Source: Nocardioides conyzicola (GTDB lineage Bacteria > Actinomycetota > Actinomycetes > Propionibacteriales > Nocardioidaceae). Taken from it: 64,000 nucleotides of DNA. The notes under the pieces are model-generated. The model did not search any database, was not told the origin of the DNA, and was given only the letters and a program-made list of their open reading frames with translations. The stretch is taken from the NCBI RefSeq assembly GCF_039543825.1, contig NZ_BAABKM010000002.1:2512133-2576132 (forward strand), written 5' to 3'. Below are positions 1 to 7,666 of the stretch, in pieces; the first letter of the stretch is position 1; every line of letters begins with the position of its first letter. Both the position numbers and the translations under genes were made by a program.

Positions 1-33
1 CCAGGACGTCGCCCCGACCGTCAGCTTCGAGTA

Positions 34-47
34 GTCAGTCGACTGAC
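34..47. repeat. 14-bp perfect palindrome at the end of the aldo/keto reductase gene
   Basis: GTCAGTCGACTGAC is a perfect palindrome that contains the stop codon of the adjoining minus-strand gene. A related element with the same arms, TCAGTC and GACTGA, lies at 6171-6186 between gnd and the alkB homologue. It may be a small termination or processing hairpin. The function is not shown by the sequence. Confidence 0.4.
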
Positions 48-895
48 GAGGAGAGCTTCTCGTACTCCTCGTCGGTCAGCTCGATGCCGGCAGCCTCGGT
101 GTTGGACTCCAGGTGGTCGAGGCTCGACGTACCCGGGATCGGCAGCATCACCGGCGAGCGGCGCAGCAGCCAGGCGAGCGCGAGCTGGGACGGCGTCGCG
201 CCGTGGTCGCGGGAGGCGTCGGCGAGGGGGCCGTCCTCCTTCGACAGCTGCCCGGTGGCGAGCGGGAACCACGGGATGAAGCCGATCCCCTCCGCCTCGC
301 AGTAGTCCAGGACGTCCTCGGCGCTGCGGTTGCCCAGGTTGTAGAGGTTCTGCACGGTCGCGATGTCGGCGACCTCACGGGCAGCCTTGATCTGGTCGAC
401 GGTGACCTCGGACAGGCCGATGTGGCGGATCTTGCCCTCGTCCTGCAGCGCCTTGAACTCACCCACCTGGTCCTCGAGCGGGTACGCCTCGTCGATGCGG
501 TGAAGCTGGTAGAGGTCGATCGTGTCGACGCCGAGCCGGCGCAGGCTGAGCTCGCACTGCTGGCGGAGGTACGGCGGGTAGCCGAGCGGCGTCCAGACGC
601 CGGGACCCTGCCGGGTCAGGCCGGACTTGGTGGCGATCACCACGTCGTCGGCGTACGGGTGCAGGGCGTCCTTGAGCAGCTGCTCGGCGGTCTCCGGTCC
701 ATAGGAGTCGGCGGTGTCGAAGAAGGTGATCCCGAGCTCGACGGTCCGGCGCAGCACCGCCACCGCAGTGTCGTGGTCCTTCGGGGGTCCCCACACGCCC
801 TCGCCGGGCAGCTGCATGGTGCCGTAGCCGAGGCGTACGACCGGGAGGTCGCCGCCGATGTCGAAGGTGCCCGAGCTGCTCGCGATGTTGGTCAT
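35..895 (-). CDS. Aldo/keto reductase
   Basis: A 286-residue aldo/keto reductase, a soluble NADPH-dependent carbonyl reductase whose substrate cannot be told from sequence. The catalytic tetrad of the family is visible: D60 and Y65 in FDTADSYG, K90 in IATKSG and H132 in YQLHRID. The C-terminal stretch [15 protein letters not shown] is the usual cofactor phosphate-binding segment. Length is normal for the subgroup of about 280-330 residues. The ATG at 895 is the only sensible start. A purine-rich ATGGAGC lies just upstream. The gene is transcribed away from the iron-enzyme gene that starts at 963, and its stop codon sits in a 14-bp palindrome. Confidence 0.9.
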   Translation of the reverse strand: MTNIASSSGTFDIGGDLPVVRLGYGTMQLPGEGVWGPPKDHDTAVAVLRRTVELGITFFDTADSYGPETAEQLLKDALHPYADDVVIATKSGLTRQGPGVWTPLGYPPYLRQQCELSLRRLGVDTIDLYQLHRIDEAYPLEDQVGEFKALQDEGKIRHIGLSEVTVDQIKAAREVADIATVQNLYNLGNRSAEDVLDYCEAEGIGFIPWFPLATGQLSKEDGPLADASRDHGATPSQLALAWLLRRSPVMLPIPGTSSLDHLESNTEAAGIELTDEEYEKLSSSVD

Positions 896-962
896 GCTCC
901 ATTCGTACTACCTCCCCCAAGCAGGTGAAGGTGCGTCCCGCCGGAGTGGGTACCGCCAGGGC

Positions 963-1919
963 ATGGATCTGCCTACCCCACGTGGACCCCTGACCGAGAC
1001 GCTCTTCAGCGCGCTCCGGTCCGGCGACGACTTCTTCGCGGTGCTGACCGCCCTCGACGACGCGACGCCGGACGACGCCGCGCTCGCGCTCTGGGTGCTC
1101 CACCAGCTCCACTACCGCGACCTCACCGGTGTGCCGGACGACCTCGAGTGGGACTCCCAGCTGGTGCAGCTCCGCTCCCTGCTCGAGCGCGACCTCGAGC
1201 AGCGGCTGCGCGACCGGTTCACCGCGCCGGAGGGGCTGGCCTTCGTCGAGGACTTCTTCGACTGGGTCGCCGAGCACGATGGGGCCTCGATCGCGGCGTA
1301 CGTCCACCGCGACGCGACGCGCGAGCAGGTGCTGGAGCTGACCCGCGTCCGCTCGATCTACCACCTGATGGAGTCCGACCCGACCGTGTGGGTGCTGCCG
1401 CGGCTCGGCGTACGCGCCAAGGCCGCCCTGATGGAGCTGCTGTACGACGAGTACGGCGCGGGCGACCCCAACCGGCTGCACCACCACCTCTTCGCCCGGG
1501 GCATGGAGGCGAGCGGGCTCGACGCGTCGTACGGCGCCTACATCGACGAGGTCCCGGTGGAGATCCTCGAGCAGAACAACGCCCAGACGCTCTTCGGCCT
1601 GCACCGGCGGCTGCGGGGCGCGGCCATCGGTCACCTGGCGGCGTTCGAGGCGACCAGCTCGCTGCCGTCCTCGCGGATGGTGCAGGGCCTCCAGCGGCTT
1701 GGCTTCCCGCAGGAGCTCGTCGACTACTACGCCGAGCACGTCGAGGCCGACGCCGTGCACGAGCAGCTCGCGGTCCACGTGATCGGCGGGGCGATGATCG
1801 ACGAGGAGCCGGGGCTCGAGGCCGACCTCTGGTTCGGCGCGTTCACGGCCCTCGACCTCGAGGACCGCTTCGCCCGCTCGGTCCTCGCGCACTGGCAGCT
1901 CGAGGAGGCCGTGGCATGA
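963..1919 (+). CDS. Iron-containing redox enzyme family protein (heme-oxygenase-like fold)
   Basis: A protein of 318 residues resembling the actinobacterial iron-containing redox enzyme family, an all-helical heme-oxygenase-like (HDO) fold that usually binds a non-heme diiron centre. Likely ligands lie in the AFEATS helix and in the C-terminal YYAEHVEADAVHEQ helix, which has the E-H-x3-D-x2-H pattern of the family. The reaction is unknown. An in-frame upstream start at 858 would overlap the divergent reductase gene, so the ATG at 963 is preferred. The stop codon overlaps the ATG of the CDGSH gene (ATGA), so the two are probably translationally coupled and may act together in an iron-dependent reaction. 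Confidence 0.82.
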   Translation: MDLPTPRGPLTETLFSALRSGDDFFAVLTALDDATPDDAALALWVLHQLHYRDLTGVPDDLEWDSQLVQLRSLLERDLEQRLRDRFTAPEGLAFVEDFFDWVAEHDGASIAAYVHRDATREQVLELTRVRSIYHLMESDPTVWVLPRLGVRAKAALMELLYDEYGAGDPNRLHHHLFARGMEASGLDASYGAYIDEVPVEILEQNNAQTLFGLHRRLRGAAIGHLAAFEATSSLPSSRMVQGLQRLGFPQELVDYYAEHVEADAVHEQLAVHVIGGAMIDEEPGLEADLWFGAFTALDLEDRFARSVLAHWQLEEAVA

Positions 1920-2122
1920 CCACCTTCGACCACCCCGACGCCATCCGCTGCCCCGGCGGTCCGCTCCTGATCCGGGGCAACCACGCGGTCGAGGACCCCG
2001 ACGGCGTCGCGCACGGCACCACCCGCCCGGTCTCCGCCGTCTGCCGCTGCCTCAAGTCCGGCTCCCTGCCGTGGTGCGACGGCACCCACAAGGTCCTGCC
2101 GAAGGACCAGCGGCCCGTCTAG
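1916..2122 (+). CDS. CDGSH iron-sulfur domain protein
   Basis: A 68-residue protein with one CDGSH-type zinc-finger motif, CRCLKSGSLPWCDGTH, whose three Cys and one His coordinate a [2Fe-2S] cluster. It is a small soluble electron carrier or cluster protein. There is no membrane anchor, unlike eukaryotic mitoNEET. It starts at the ATG overlapping the stop of the upstream iron-enzyme gene, so the pair form a tight operon. The small size suits a partner protein feeding electrons to the upstream enzyme. This partnership is inference from coupling. Family assignment is secure. Confidence 0.88.
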   Translation: MTTFDHPDAIRCPGGPLLIRGNHAVEDPDGVAHGTTRPVSAVCRCLKSGSLPWCDGTHKVLPKDQRPV

Positions 2123-2236
2123 CTCGTTCCGGATTGTCGGTCGGCTGCGGGTGGGTTCGGGTTGGTCGCCGACAGGCAGTTACGCGGTACGGCGGGCGGT
2201 GGGTTGCGGTCGCTGCCCGGCTTCCCGGTGGTCCTC

Positions 2237-2276
2237 GGTGGTCGAGCAGCGAGCGCCAGCGAGCGTCGGCGAGACC
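2237..2276. repeat. REP-like extragenic element, copy 1
   Basis: Begins GGTGGTCGAGCAGCGAGCG and ends near CGAGACC, an imperfect inverted repeat of the kind dispersed in many actinobacterial genomes. It lies inside the first tandem unit. Confidence 0.6.
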
Positions 2277-2390
2277 CCCGCAGCGTAGGCAGGGCGATGT
2301 GCGCTGGCGGCGGGTCTGCTCGGGTCGGTCGCCGAAAGGCAGCTTCGCCGGGTATGGCGGGCGGTGGTTGCGGTCGCGGCCTGGCCTTCG

Positions 2391-2430
2391 GGTGGTCGAG
2401 CAGCGAGCGCCAGCGAGCGTCGTCGAGACC
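2391..2430. repeat. REP-like extragenic element, copy 2
   Basis: Nearly identical to the element at 2237-2276, again running from GGTGGTCGAGCAGCGAGCG to GTCGAGACC. It lies inside the second tandem unit. Confidence 0.6.
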
Positions 2431-2558
2431 TCCGCAGCGTAGGCAGGGCGATGTGCGCTGGCCGCGGGTCTGTTCGGGTCGGTCGCCGAAAGGCAGCTAC
2501 GCCGGCTACGGCGGGCTCGGCCCGGCGTCGCCGCCGGCTTTCTGGTGGTCGGTTCTGC

Positions 2559-2603
2559 GGTGGTTGAGGTGCGAGCGCCGCCAGGCCCGCGCCTCGAAAG
2601 CAC
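2559..2603. repeat. Degenerate REP-like element, copy 3
   Basis: GGTGGTTGAGGTGCGAGCG at the left and GCCTCGAAAGC at the right are a diverged form of the two upstream REP-like elements, with the same polarity. Confidence 0.45.
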
Positions 2604-2716
2604 TGCACCCACACCTGCGAAATTGGGTGAAAAGTATTTCCTCAGAATGTCCACATCCTGGTCAAAGCAAGGGTTCTGGGCACCTGAATGTCGGTGGCCA
2701 GTGCTTGGCTGGACCT
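2604..2716 (+). promoter_or_regulatory. AT-richer leader upstream of the HNH gene
   Basis: About 110 bases between the last repeat and the HNH start are clearly less GC-rich than their surroundings (for example GAAAAGTATTTCCTC). No clear -35/-10 pair or Shine-Dalgarno sequence was found. This is the likely transcription start region of the HNH gene. Confidence 0.3.
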
Positions 2717-3976
2717 ATGAGCGAAGGCCAGAACACCGCCGGATCCGGGGAGTCGTATGACTCGCCGGACCAGGTGCTGGCCGCGCTCCACGTGAATCAC
2801 GAAGTCCTCGCAACTGCAGAGGTTGACCGGCTGAAGCTGGCCGTTGCGTGGGCGGTGATGAACCCCACCGACACCCTGGACGACGCCGCGACTGTGGACG
2901 GCACCCAGGGCGAGCTCGCGGTCGCCGGACCTGGTGCACCGTTGGTGGCGGAGTTCTGCGTCGGTGACCTCGCCCTCGCCCTGGGGATGTCGACCGATGC
3001 CGGGCGCACCTACCTCGGTGATGCGGTCGAGATCCGCTACCGGCTCCCGAAGATCTGGGCCGCCGTCACGACGGGTCGGGTGCAGGTCTGGAAGGCCCGC
3101 AAGATCGCCCAATCCACCAAACCACTGTGCCGTGACGGTGCGCGTCACGTCGATGCCCACCTCGCCCATCACCTCCGCCGGTGCTCGTTCGCGCAGATCG
3201 ACCGCGCCGTCGAGGACGCCATCCGCCGGTTCGACCCCGAGCTCGCGGAGAAGCGGCGCCGGGAGGCCGCGGACGAACGCTGCCTGGATGTGGACCTGGA
3301 CCAGGTGTCCTTCAACGGCACCGTCCACGTCGACGGGGAACTCGACCTGGCAGATGCGATCGACTTCAACGACGCCATCGCCGCCGGCGCCAAAGAGCTC
3401 GCCGCCCTCGGCTCCACCGAATCGCTCAACGTCCGCCGGTCCATGGCCGCCGGGGCCTTGGCCCGCCGCGAGCTCACCCTCGACCTCGGGACCCAGGACG
3501 AACCGCGCCCCCAGCGGAAGCGGGAGCTCGTGATCTACGTGCACCTCTCCGACGCGGGAGTCGCCGGTGTCGAGAACACTCGGTCCGCGGTGTCCGTGGA
3601 GCAGGTGAAGGGCTGGTGCGCCGGCATCAACACGAAGGTGGTCGTCCGTCCGGTCATCGACCTCGACGAGCACCTACACACCGACGGCTACCGGCCCACC
3701 GACACCATGCGCGAACAAGCGGTGCTGACCAACGCCACCTGCGTCTACCCCCACTGCACCCGACCAGCCAGGCCCGCCGACCTCGACCACCTCGAGAACT
3801 TCGACGGCACCAACACCGAGTCCGTCAACCTCGCGCCCCTCTGTCGGGGTCACCACCGGTACAAGACCCACGGCGGCTGGACCGTGATCCGCACCGGTCC
3901 CACGACGTTCACCTGGACCACCCCGTACGGGTACTCCTACGCCTGGGACACCACCCACACCCGACATACCCGCTGA
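2717..3976 (+). CDS. HNH endonuclease signature protein of the 13E12 repeat family
   Basis: A 419-residue protein with an N-terminal helical DUF222-like region and a C-terminal HNH nuclease motif. The motif runs C-x4-C, then DLDHLENF, then NLAPLCRGHHRYKTHGGW, giving the His-Asn-His metal and catalytic set. This is the layout of 13E12 family proteins, which occur in several copies per genome in Mycobacterium and Nocardioides. Their biological role is unsettled, and mobility has been suggested. The ATG at 2717 matches the usual MSEG-type start. An open frame continues upstream to 2162 but only through repeats. A strong hairpin follows directly. The flanking REP-like tandem repeats suit a history of insertion or copying. 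Confidence 0.88.
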   Translation: MSEGQNTAGSGESYDSPDQVLAALHVNHEVLATAEVDRLKLAVAWAVMNPTDTLDDAATVDGTQGELAVAGPGAPLVAEFCVGDLALALGMSTDAGRTYLGDAVEIRYRLPKIWAAVTTGRVQVWKARKIAQSTKPLCRDGARHVDAHLAHHLRRCSFAQIDRAVEDAIRRFDPELAEKRRREAADERCLDVDLDQVSFNGTVHVDGELDLADAIDFNDAIAAGAKELAALGSTESLNVRRSMAAGALARRELTLDLGTQDEPRPQRKRELVIYVHLSDAGVAGVENTRSAVSVEQVKGWCAGINTKVVVRPVIDLDEHLHTDGYRPTDTMREQAVLTNATCVYPHCTRPARPADLDHLENFDGTNTESVNLAPLCRGHHRYKTHGGWTVIRTGPTTFTWTTPYGYSYAWDTTHTRHTR

Positions 3977-3981
3977 CCACA

Positions 3982-4003
3982 CCCCGCCGGCACGCCGGCG
4001 GGG
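3982..4003 (+). terminator. Hairpin terminator after the HNH gene
   Basis: CCCCGCCGGC and GCCGGCGGGG are perfect inverted arms starting 5 bases after the stop codon. There is no T run, as is common in actinobacteria. It lies between convergent genes and may serve both. Confidence 0.75.
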
Positions 4004-4032
4004 TCATCGCCATGCCGCGGGTCCGCCGGTCG

Positions 4033-4662
4033 CTAGCTCCGGTCGATCCGCACCAGGACGCCGCGCTCGTGCTGCCGTACCTCGGTGACGCTGAGCTCGT
4101 CGGGCCGCAGCCGCTCGCGCACGGCGTCCACCTGCTCCAGGGTGCCGAGCTGGAGGACCAGCGAGCCGCCCGGGCTGAGGTGCAGGCGGGCGGTGTCGAT
4201 GCAGTCCCAGGCGATGTCCATGCCGTCGTCGCCACCGTCGATCGCGAGGACGGGGTCCTCCGGGAAGCGGCTGGTCTCGGTGTGGCGCACCCACGGCGGG
4301 TCGGCGATCACGACGGCGTACCGCTCGCTGTCGCGCACCATCTCGTCGATCGCTCCCTCGCGCACCTCGACCCGGTCCGCCATACCGGCGGTGCCGGCGT
4401 TGCGGCGGGTGTAGTCGCACGCGACCGGGTTGAGGTCGACGCACACCAGCCGGCGGTCGGTGGCGGCGACGGCGAGCAGGCCAATGTGGCCGGCGCCCGA
4501 GCAGAGCTCGAGCACGTCGCCGCCGGGGGCGGTCGCCAGGATCTCGGCCGCCCACGCGGACTGGGCGGCGGTCCAGGGGCGGGGCTCGAGGACGCGCGCG
4601 TCGTACGCGATGCGGAGCCCGCCGAAGTCCATCTCCTCCGGCTCGGTCGTCGTGGTCGTCAT
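4033..4662 (-). CDS. Class I SAM-dependent methyltransferase
   Basis: A 209-residue methyltransferase. The SAM-binding motif I is VLELCSGAGHIGL, acidic motif II is VCVDLNP, and motif IV is IADPPWVRH. The (D/N)PP(Y/W) motif is typical of enzymes that methylate an amide or base nitrogen, such as the PrmC/HemK and RsmC types. The true substrate cannot be told. The ATG at 4662 avoids overlap with gnd. A start at 4725 would add 21 residues reaching into gnd. It lies 37 bases downstream of gnd on the same strand and may be cotranscribed. Confidence 0.75.
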   Translation of the reverse strand: MTTTTTEPEEMDFGGLRIAYDARVLEPRPWTAAQSAWAAEILATAPGGDVLELCSGAGHIGLLAVAATDRRLVCVDLNPVACDYTRRNAGTAGMADRVEVREGAIDEMVRDSERYAVVIADPPWVRHTETSRFPEDPVLAIDGGDDGMDIAWDCIDTARLHLSPGGSLVLQLGTLEQVDAVRERLRPDELSVTEVRQHERGVLVRIDRS

Positions 4663-4699
4663 GCGCCGGAGGTACCCAGCGGCACCGTCGGACAAGCGC

Positions 4700-6136
4700 T
4701 CAGGACTCGACCTCGGAGAGGTCACCCGCCCATGCCGTGTGGAAGGTGCCGTCGCGGTCGACCCGGGCGTACGTGTGGGCGCCGAAGTTGTCCCGCAGCG
4801 CCTGGATCAGGGCGGCCGGCAGGTGCTCGCGGCGCAGGCCGTCGAAGTAGGCGAGCGACGACGAGAAGGCCGGGGTCGGTACGCCGGCGCCGACCGCGGT
4901 CGCGACGACGCGGCGCCACGCGTCGGCGCCCTCGGTGACCGCGTTCGCGAAGTACGGCGTGGTCAGCAGCGTCGTGAGGTCCGGCTCGTCGGCGTACGCC
5001 TCCTTGATCCGGTCCAGGAACTGCGCGCGGATGATGCAGCCGCCGCGCCAGATCGTCGCCATCGCGCCCGGGTCGACGCCCCACCCGTGCTCGTCGCTGC
5101 CGGCCGCGATCTGGTCGAAGCCCTGGGCGTAGGCGACCACCTTGGACGCGTAGAGGGCCGCGCGCACGTCGTCGACGAACGCGTCGCGGTCGTCGAGGGG
5201 AGCGCCCTCGGGCTCGGTGTCGAAGACCTTGCGGGCGGCCGCCCGCTGCTCGGTGTGGCCGGAGAGGCTGCGGGCGAAGGTGGCCTCCGCGATGCCGGTG
5301 ACCGGAACGCCGAGGTCGAGCGCGTTCTGCACCGTCCAGCGGCCGGTGCCCTTCTGCTCCGCGACGTCCTTGACGACGTCGACGAACGGCTTGCCCGTGA
5401 TGGCGTCCGTGTGGTCGAGCACGACAGCGGTGGTCTCGATCAGGAACGACTCCAGGTCGCCGTCGTTCCACTCGCGGAAGACCTGCGCGATCTCGGCCGG
5501 TTCGAGCCCGGCCACCGAACGGAGCAGGTCGTAGGACTCGGCGATGAGCTGCATGTCGGCGTACTCGATGCCGTTGTGGACCATCTTCACGAAGTGCCCG
5601 GCAGCGTCCGGTCCGACGTGCGCGCAGCACGGGGTGCCGTCGACCTCGGCCGCGATGGACTCGAGGATCGGGCCGAGCTTCTCGTACGCGTCGTCGGAGC
5701 CGCCGACCATGATCGACGGGCCGTTGAGGGCGCCCTCCTCGCCGCCCGAGACCCCCATGCCCACGAAGTGGAGCCCCTTCTCCTTCAGCGCCTGCTCACG
5801 GCGCAGGGTGTCGGTGAAGTGGGCGTTGCCGCCGTCGACGACGATGTCGCCCTCGTCGAGCAGCGGCACCAGCGCGTCGATCACCGCATCGGTCGGCTCG
5901 CCGGCCTTGACCATGATCACGATCGCGCGGGGCTGCTGGATGCTGGCGACGAAGTCCTCCAGGGACTCGGACCCGACGAAGTCACCCTCGTCGCCGAACT
6001 CGTCCAGCAGGGCCGTCATCTTCGCCGTCGTGCGGTTGTGCACCGCAATGGTGTGCCCGTGCCGGGCGATGTTGCGGGCCAGGTTGCGCCCCATCACCGC
6101 GAGTCCGGTCAGTCCGATCGTCGCTCGTGCGTCCAT
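4700..6136 (-). CDS. gnd: 6-phosphogluconate dehydrogenase, decarboxylating
   Basis: A 478-residue enzyme that oxidises 6-phosphogluconate to ribulose 5-phosphate and CO2, reducing NADP in the oxidative pentose phosphate pathway. The N-terminal Rossmann motif is GLAVMGRNLARN, followed by VHNRT, where Asn-Arg-Thr favours NADP. The substrate motif VGMGVSGGEEGALNGPS and catalytic HFVKMVHNGIEYADMQ are intact, as is the C-terminal dimer domain with IWRGGCIIRA. Length matches the long (about 470) class. The ATG at 6136 gives MDARATIGLTGLAVMG, the normal N-terminus. A longer frame to 6436 overlaps alkB and is rejected. Confidence 0.96.
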   Translation of the reverse strand: MDARATIGLTGLAVMGRNLARNIARHGHTIAVHNRTTAKMTALLDEFGDEGDFVGSESLEDFVASIQQPRAIVIMVKAGEPTDAVIDALVPLLDEGDIVVDGGNAHFTDTLRREQALKEKGLHFVGMGVSGGEEGALNGPSIMVGGSDDAYEKLGPILESIAAEVDGTPCCAHVGPDAAGHFVKMVHNGIEYADMQLIAESYDLLRSVAGLEPAEIAQVFREWNDGDLESFLIETTAVVLDHTDAITGKPFVDVVKDVAEQKGTGRWTVQNALDLGVPVTGIAEATFARSLSGHTEQRAAARKVFDTEPEGAPLDDRDAFVDDVRAALYASKVVAYAQGFDQIAAGSDEHGWGVDPGAMATIWRGGCIIRAQFLDRIKEAYADEPDLTTLLTTPYFANAVTEGADAWRRVVATAVGAGVPTPAFSSSLAYFDGLRREHLPAALIQALRDNFGAHTYARVDRDGTFHTAWAGDLSEVES

Positions 6137-6194
6137 GTGTCCACCCAACCTCGGCGACCCAAACCGCACATCAGTCGAGTGACTGAGAACGCCG

Positions 6195-6809
6195 TCAGAA
6201 GACGTTGAGCGGGCGGAACTGCACCGAGACCCGTGGGCCGGCGTGCGCCACCTTGGGCACGGCGTGCTCCCACGTCCGCTGGCAGGAGCCGCCCATGACG
6301 AGCAGGTCGCCGTGGCCCATCTCGAGGGAGATCGACGCTCCGCCGAGCCGGGGTCGGAGCGCGAGCCGGCGCGGGTCGCCGAGCGAGACGATCGCGACCA
6401 TCGTGTCGTGGGTCTTGCCGCGGCCGATGGTGTCACCGTGCCACGCGACGCTGTCGCGCCCGTCGCGGTAGTAGCAGCAGCCGGCGGTCACGAACGGCTC
6501 GCCGAGCTCGGGCCGGTAGTGCGCCGACAGCGCGCCGCGAGCCCGGCCGAGCGCGGCGTGGGGGAGCGCCTCGCCGACGCCGTACATGCACAGGAGCCGG
6601 GGTACGGCGACCTCGCGGTCGTACATCTGCCGACGCTCCGCCCGCCAGGGCACGTCGCGCACCATGGCCGCGAACACGTCGTCGGCCTCGGGCAGCCAGG
6701 CCGGGCAGACGTCGACCCACGCGCCGCGCGTCAGCTCCCGGCGCTCGACCCGGTCGAAGGTCGGCGCCTCGACGGCCGGCGCCCCGAACAGCGAACCCTG
6801 GAAGTCCAT
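6195..6809 (-). CDS. alkB: AlkB-type Fe(II)/2-oxoglutarate-dependent dioxygenase
   Basis: A 204-residue AlkB homologue that removes alkyl groups from damaged nucleic-acid bases by oxidative dealkylation. Fe(II) ligands are seen as the HxD pair in AWHGDTIG and the distal His in WEHAVPK. The 2-oxoglutarate-binding Arg pair is in RVSVQFR. The nucleotide-recognition lid lies in the N-terminal half. The ATG at 6809 is preferred over one 13 codons upstream because TATGCT sits exactly 6 bases before it, suggesting a leaderless transcript. A perfect LexA box lies at 6830-6845 over the -35 region, so the gene should be DNA-damage induced. Confidence 0.9.
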   Translation of the reverse strand: MDFQGSLFGAPAVEAPTFDRVERRELTRGAWVDVCPAWLPEADDVFAAMVRDVPWRAERRQMYDREVAVPRLLCMYGVGEALPHAALGRARGALSAHYRPELGEPFVTAGCCYYRDGRDSVAWHGDTIGRGKTHDTMVAIVSLGDPRRLALRPRLGGASISLEMGHGDLLVMGGSCQRTWEHAVPKVAHAGPRVSVQFRPLNVF

Positions 6810-6815
6810 GGCTCG

Positions 6816-6821
6816 AGCATA
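6816..6821 (-). promoter_or_regulatory. -10 element of alkB (leaderless)
   Basis: On the minus strand TATGCT ends 6 bases before the ATG at 6809. The LexA box starts 8 bases further upstream. Confidence 0.6.
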
Positions 6822-6829
6822 CGCTGCAG

Positions 6830-6845
6830 TCGAACAGATGTTCGA
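6830..6845. promoter_or_regulatory. LexA binding site (SOS box)
   Basis: TCGAACAGATGTTCGA matches the actinobacterial SOS consensus TCGAAC-N4-GTTCGA at every fixed position. It covers roughly -21 to -36 of the predicted alkB transcript. It lies 69 bases before the divergent ABC transporter gene, so alkB is the more likely target. Confidence 0.8.
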
Positions 6846-6913
6846 CATCGATTCGGGGTCGGGTCAGGGTCATTCCGGTGGCGCCGCCCCCGGGGACACG
6901 GGAGGGTAGGCGC

Positions 6914-7662
<749 letters not shown>

Positions 7663-7666
<4 letters not shown>

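Larger units (their letters stand above)
2157..2515. repeat. Tandem repeat tract, about 2.3 copies of a 154-163 bp unit
   Basis: Three starts of the same unit are seen at 2157, 2320 and 2474, each beginning TCGGGT(T/C)GGTCGCCGA(A/C)AGGCAG. The first two units are complete (163 and 154 bp) and share the REP-like stretch plus GCAGCGTAGGCAGGGCGATG. The third breaks off after about 40 bases. The tract fills the gap before the HNH gene. An open frame through it (from 2162) is not a real coding extension, because it encodes repeated low-complexity peptide. Confidence 0.8.

Noticed and set aside
459..1892. Long minus-strand frame of 477 codons over the iron-enzyme gene
   Set aside because: A GC-bias shadow of the plus-strand gene. 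Its product is Arg/Glu/Val-rich with no known fold, and it overlaps the reductase gene.
2162..2716. N-terminal extension of the HNH gene through the repeat tract
   Set aside because: The frame is open but encodes repeated low-complexity peptide. The start at 2717 matches the family.
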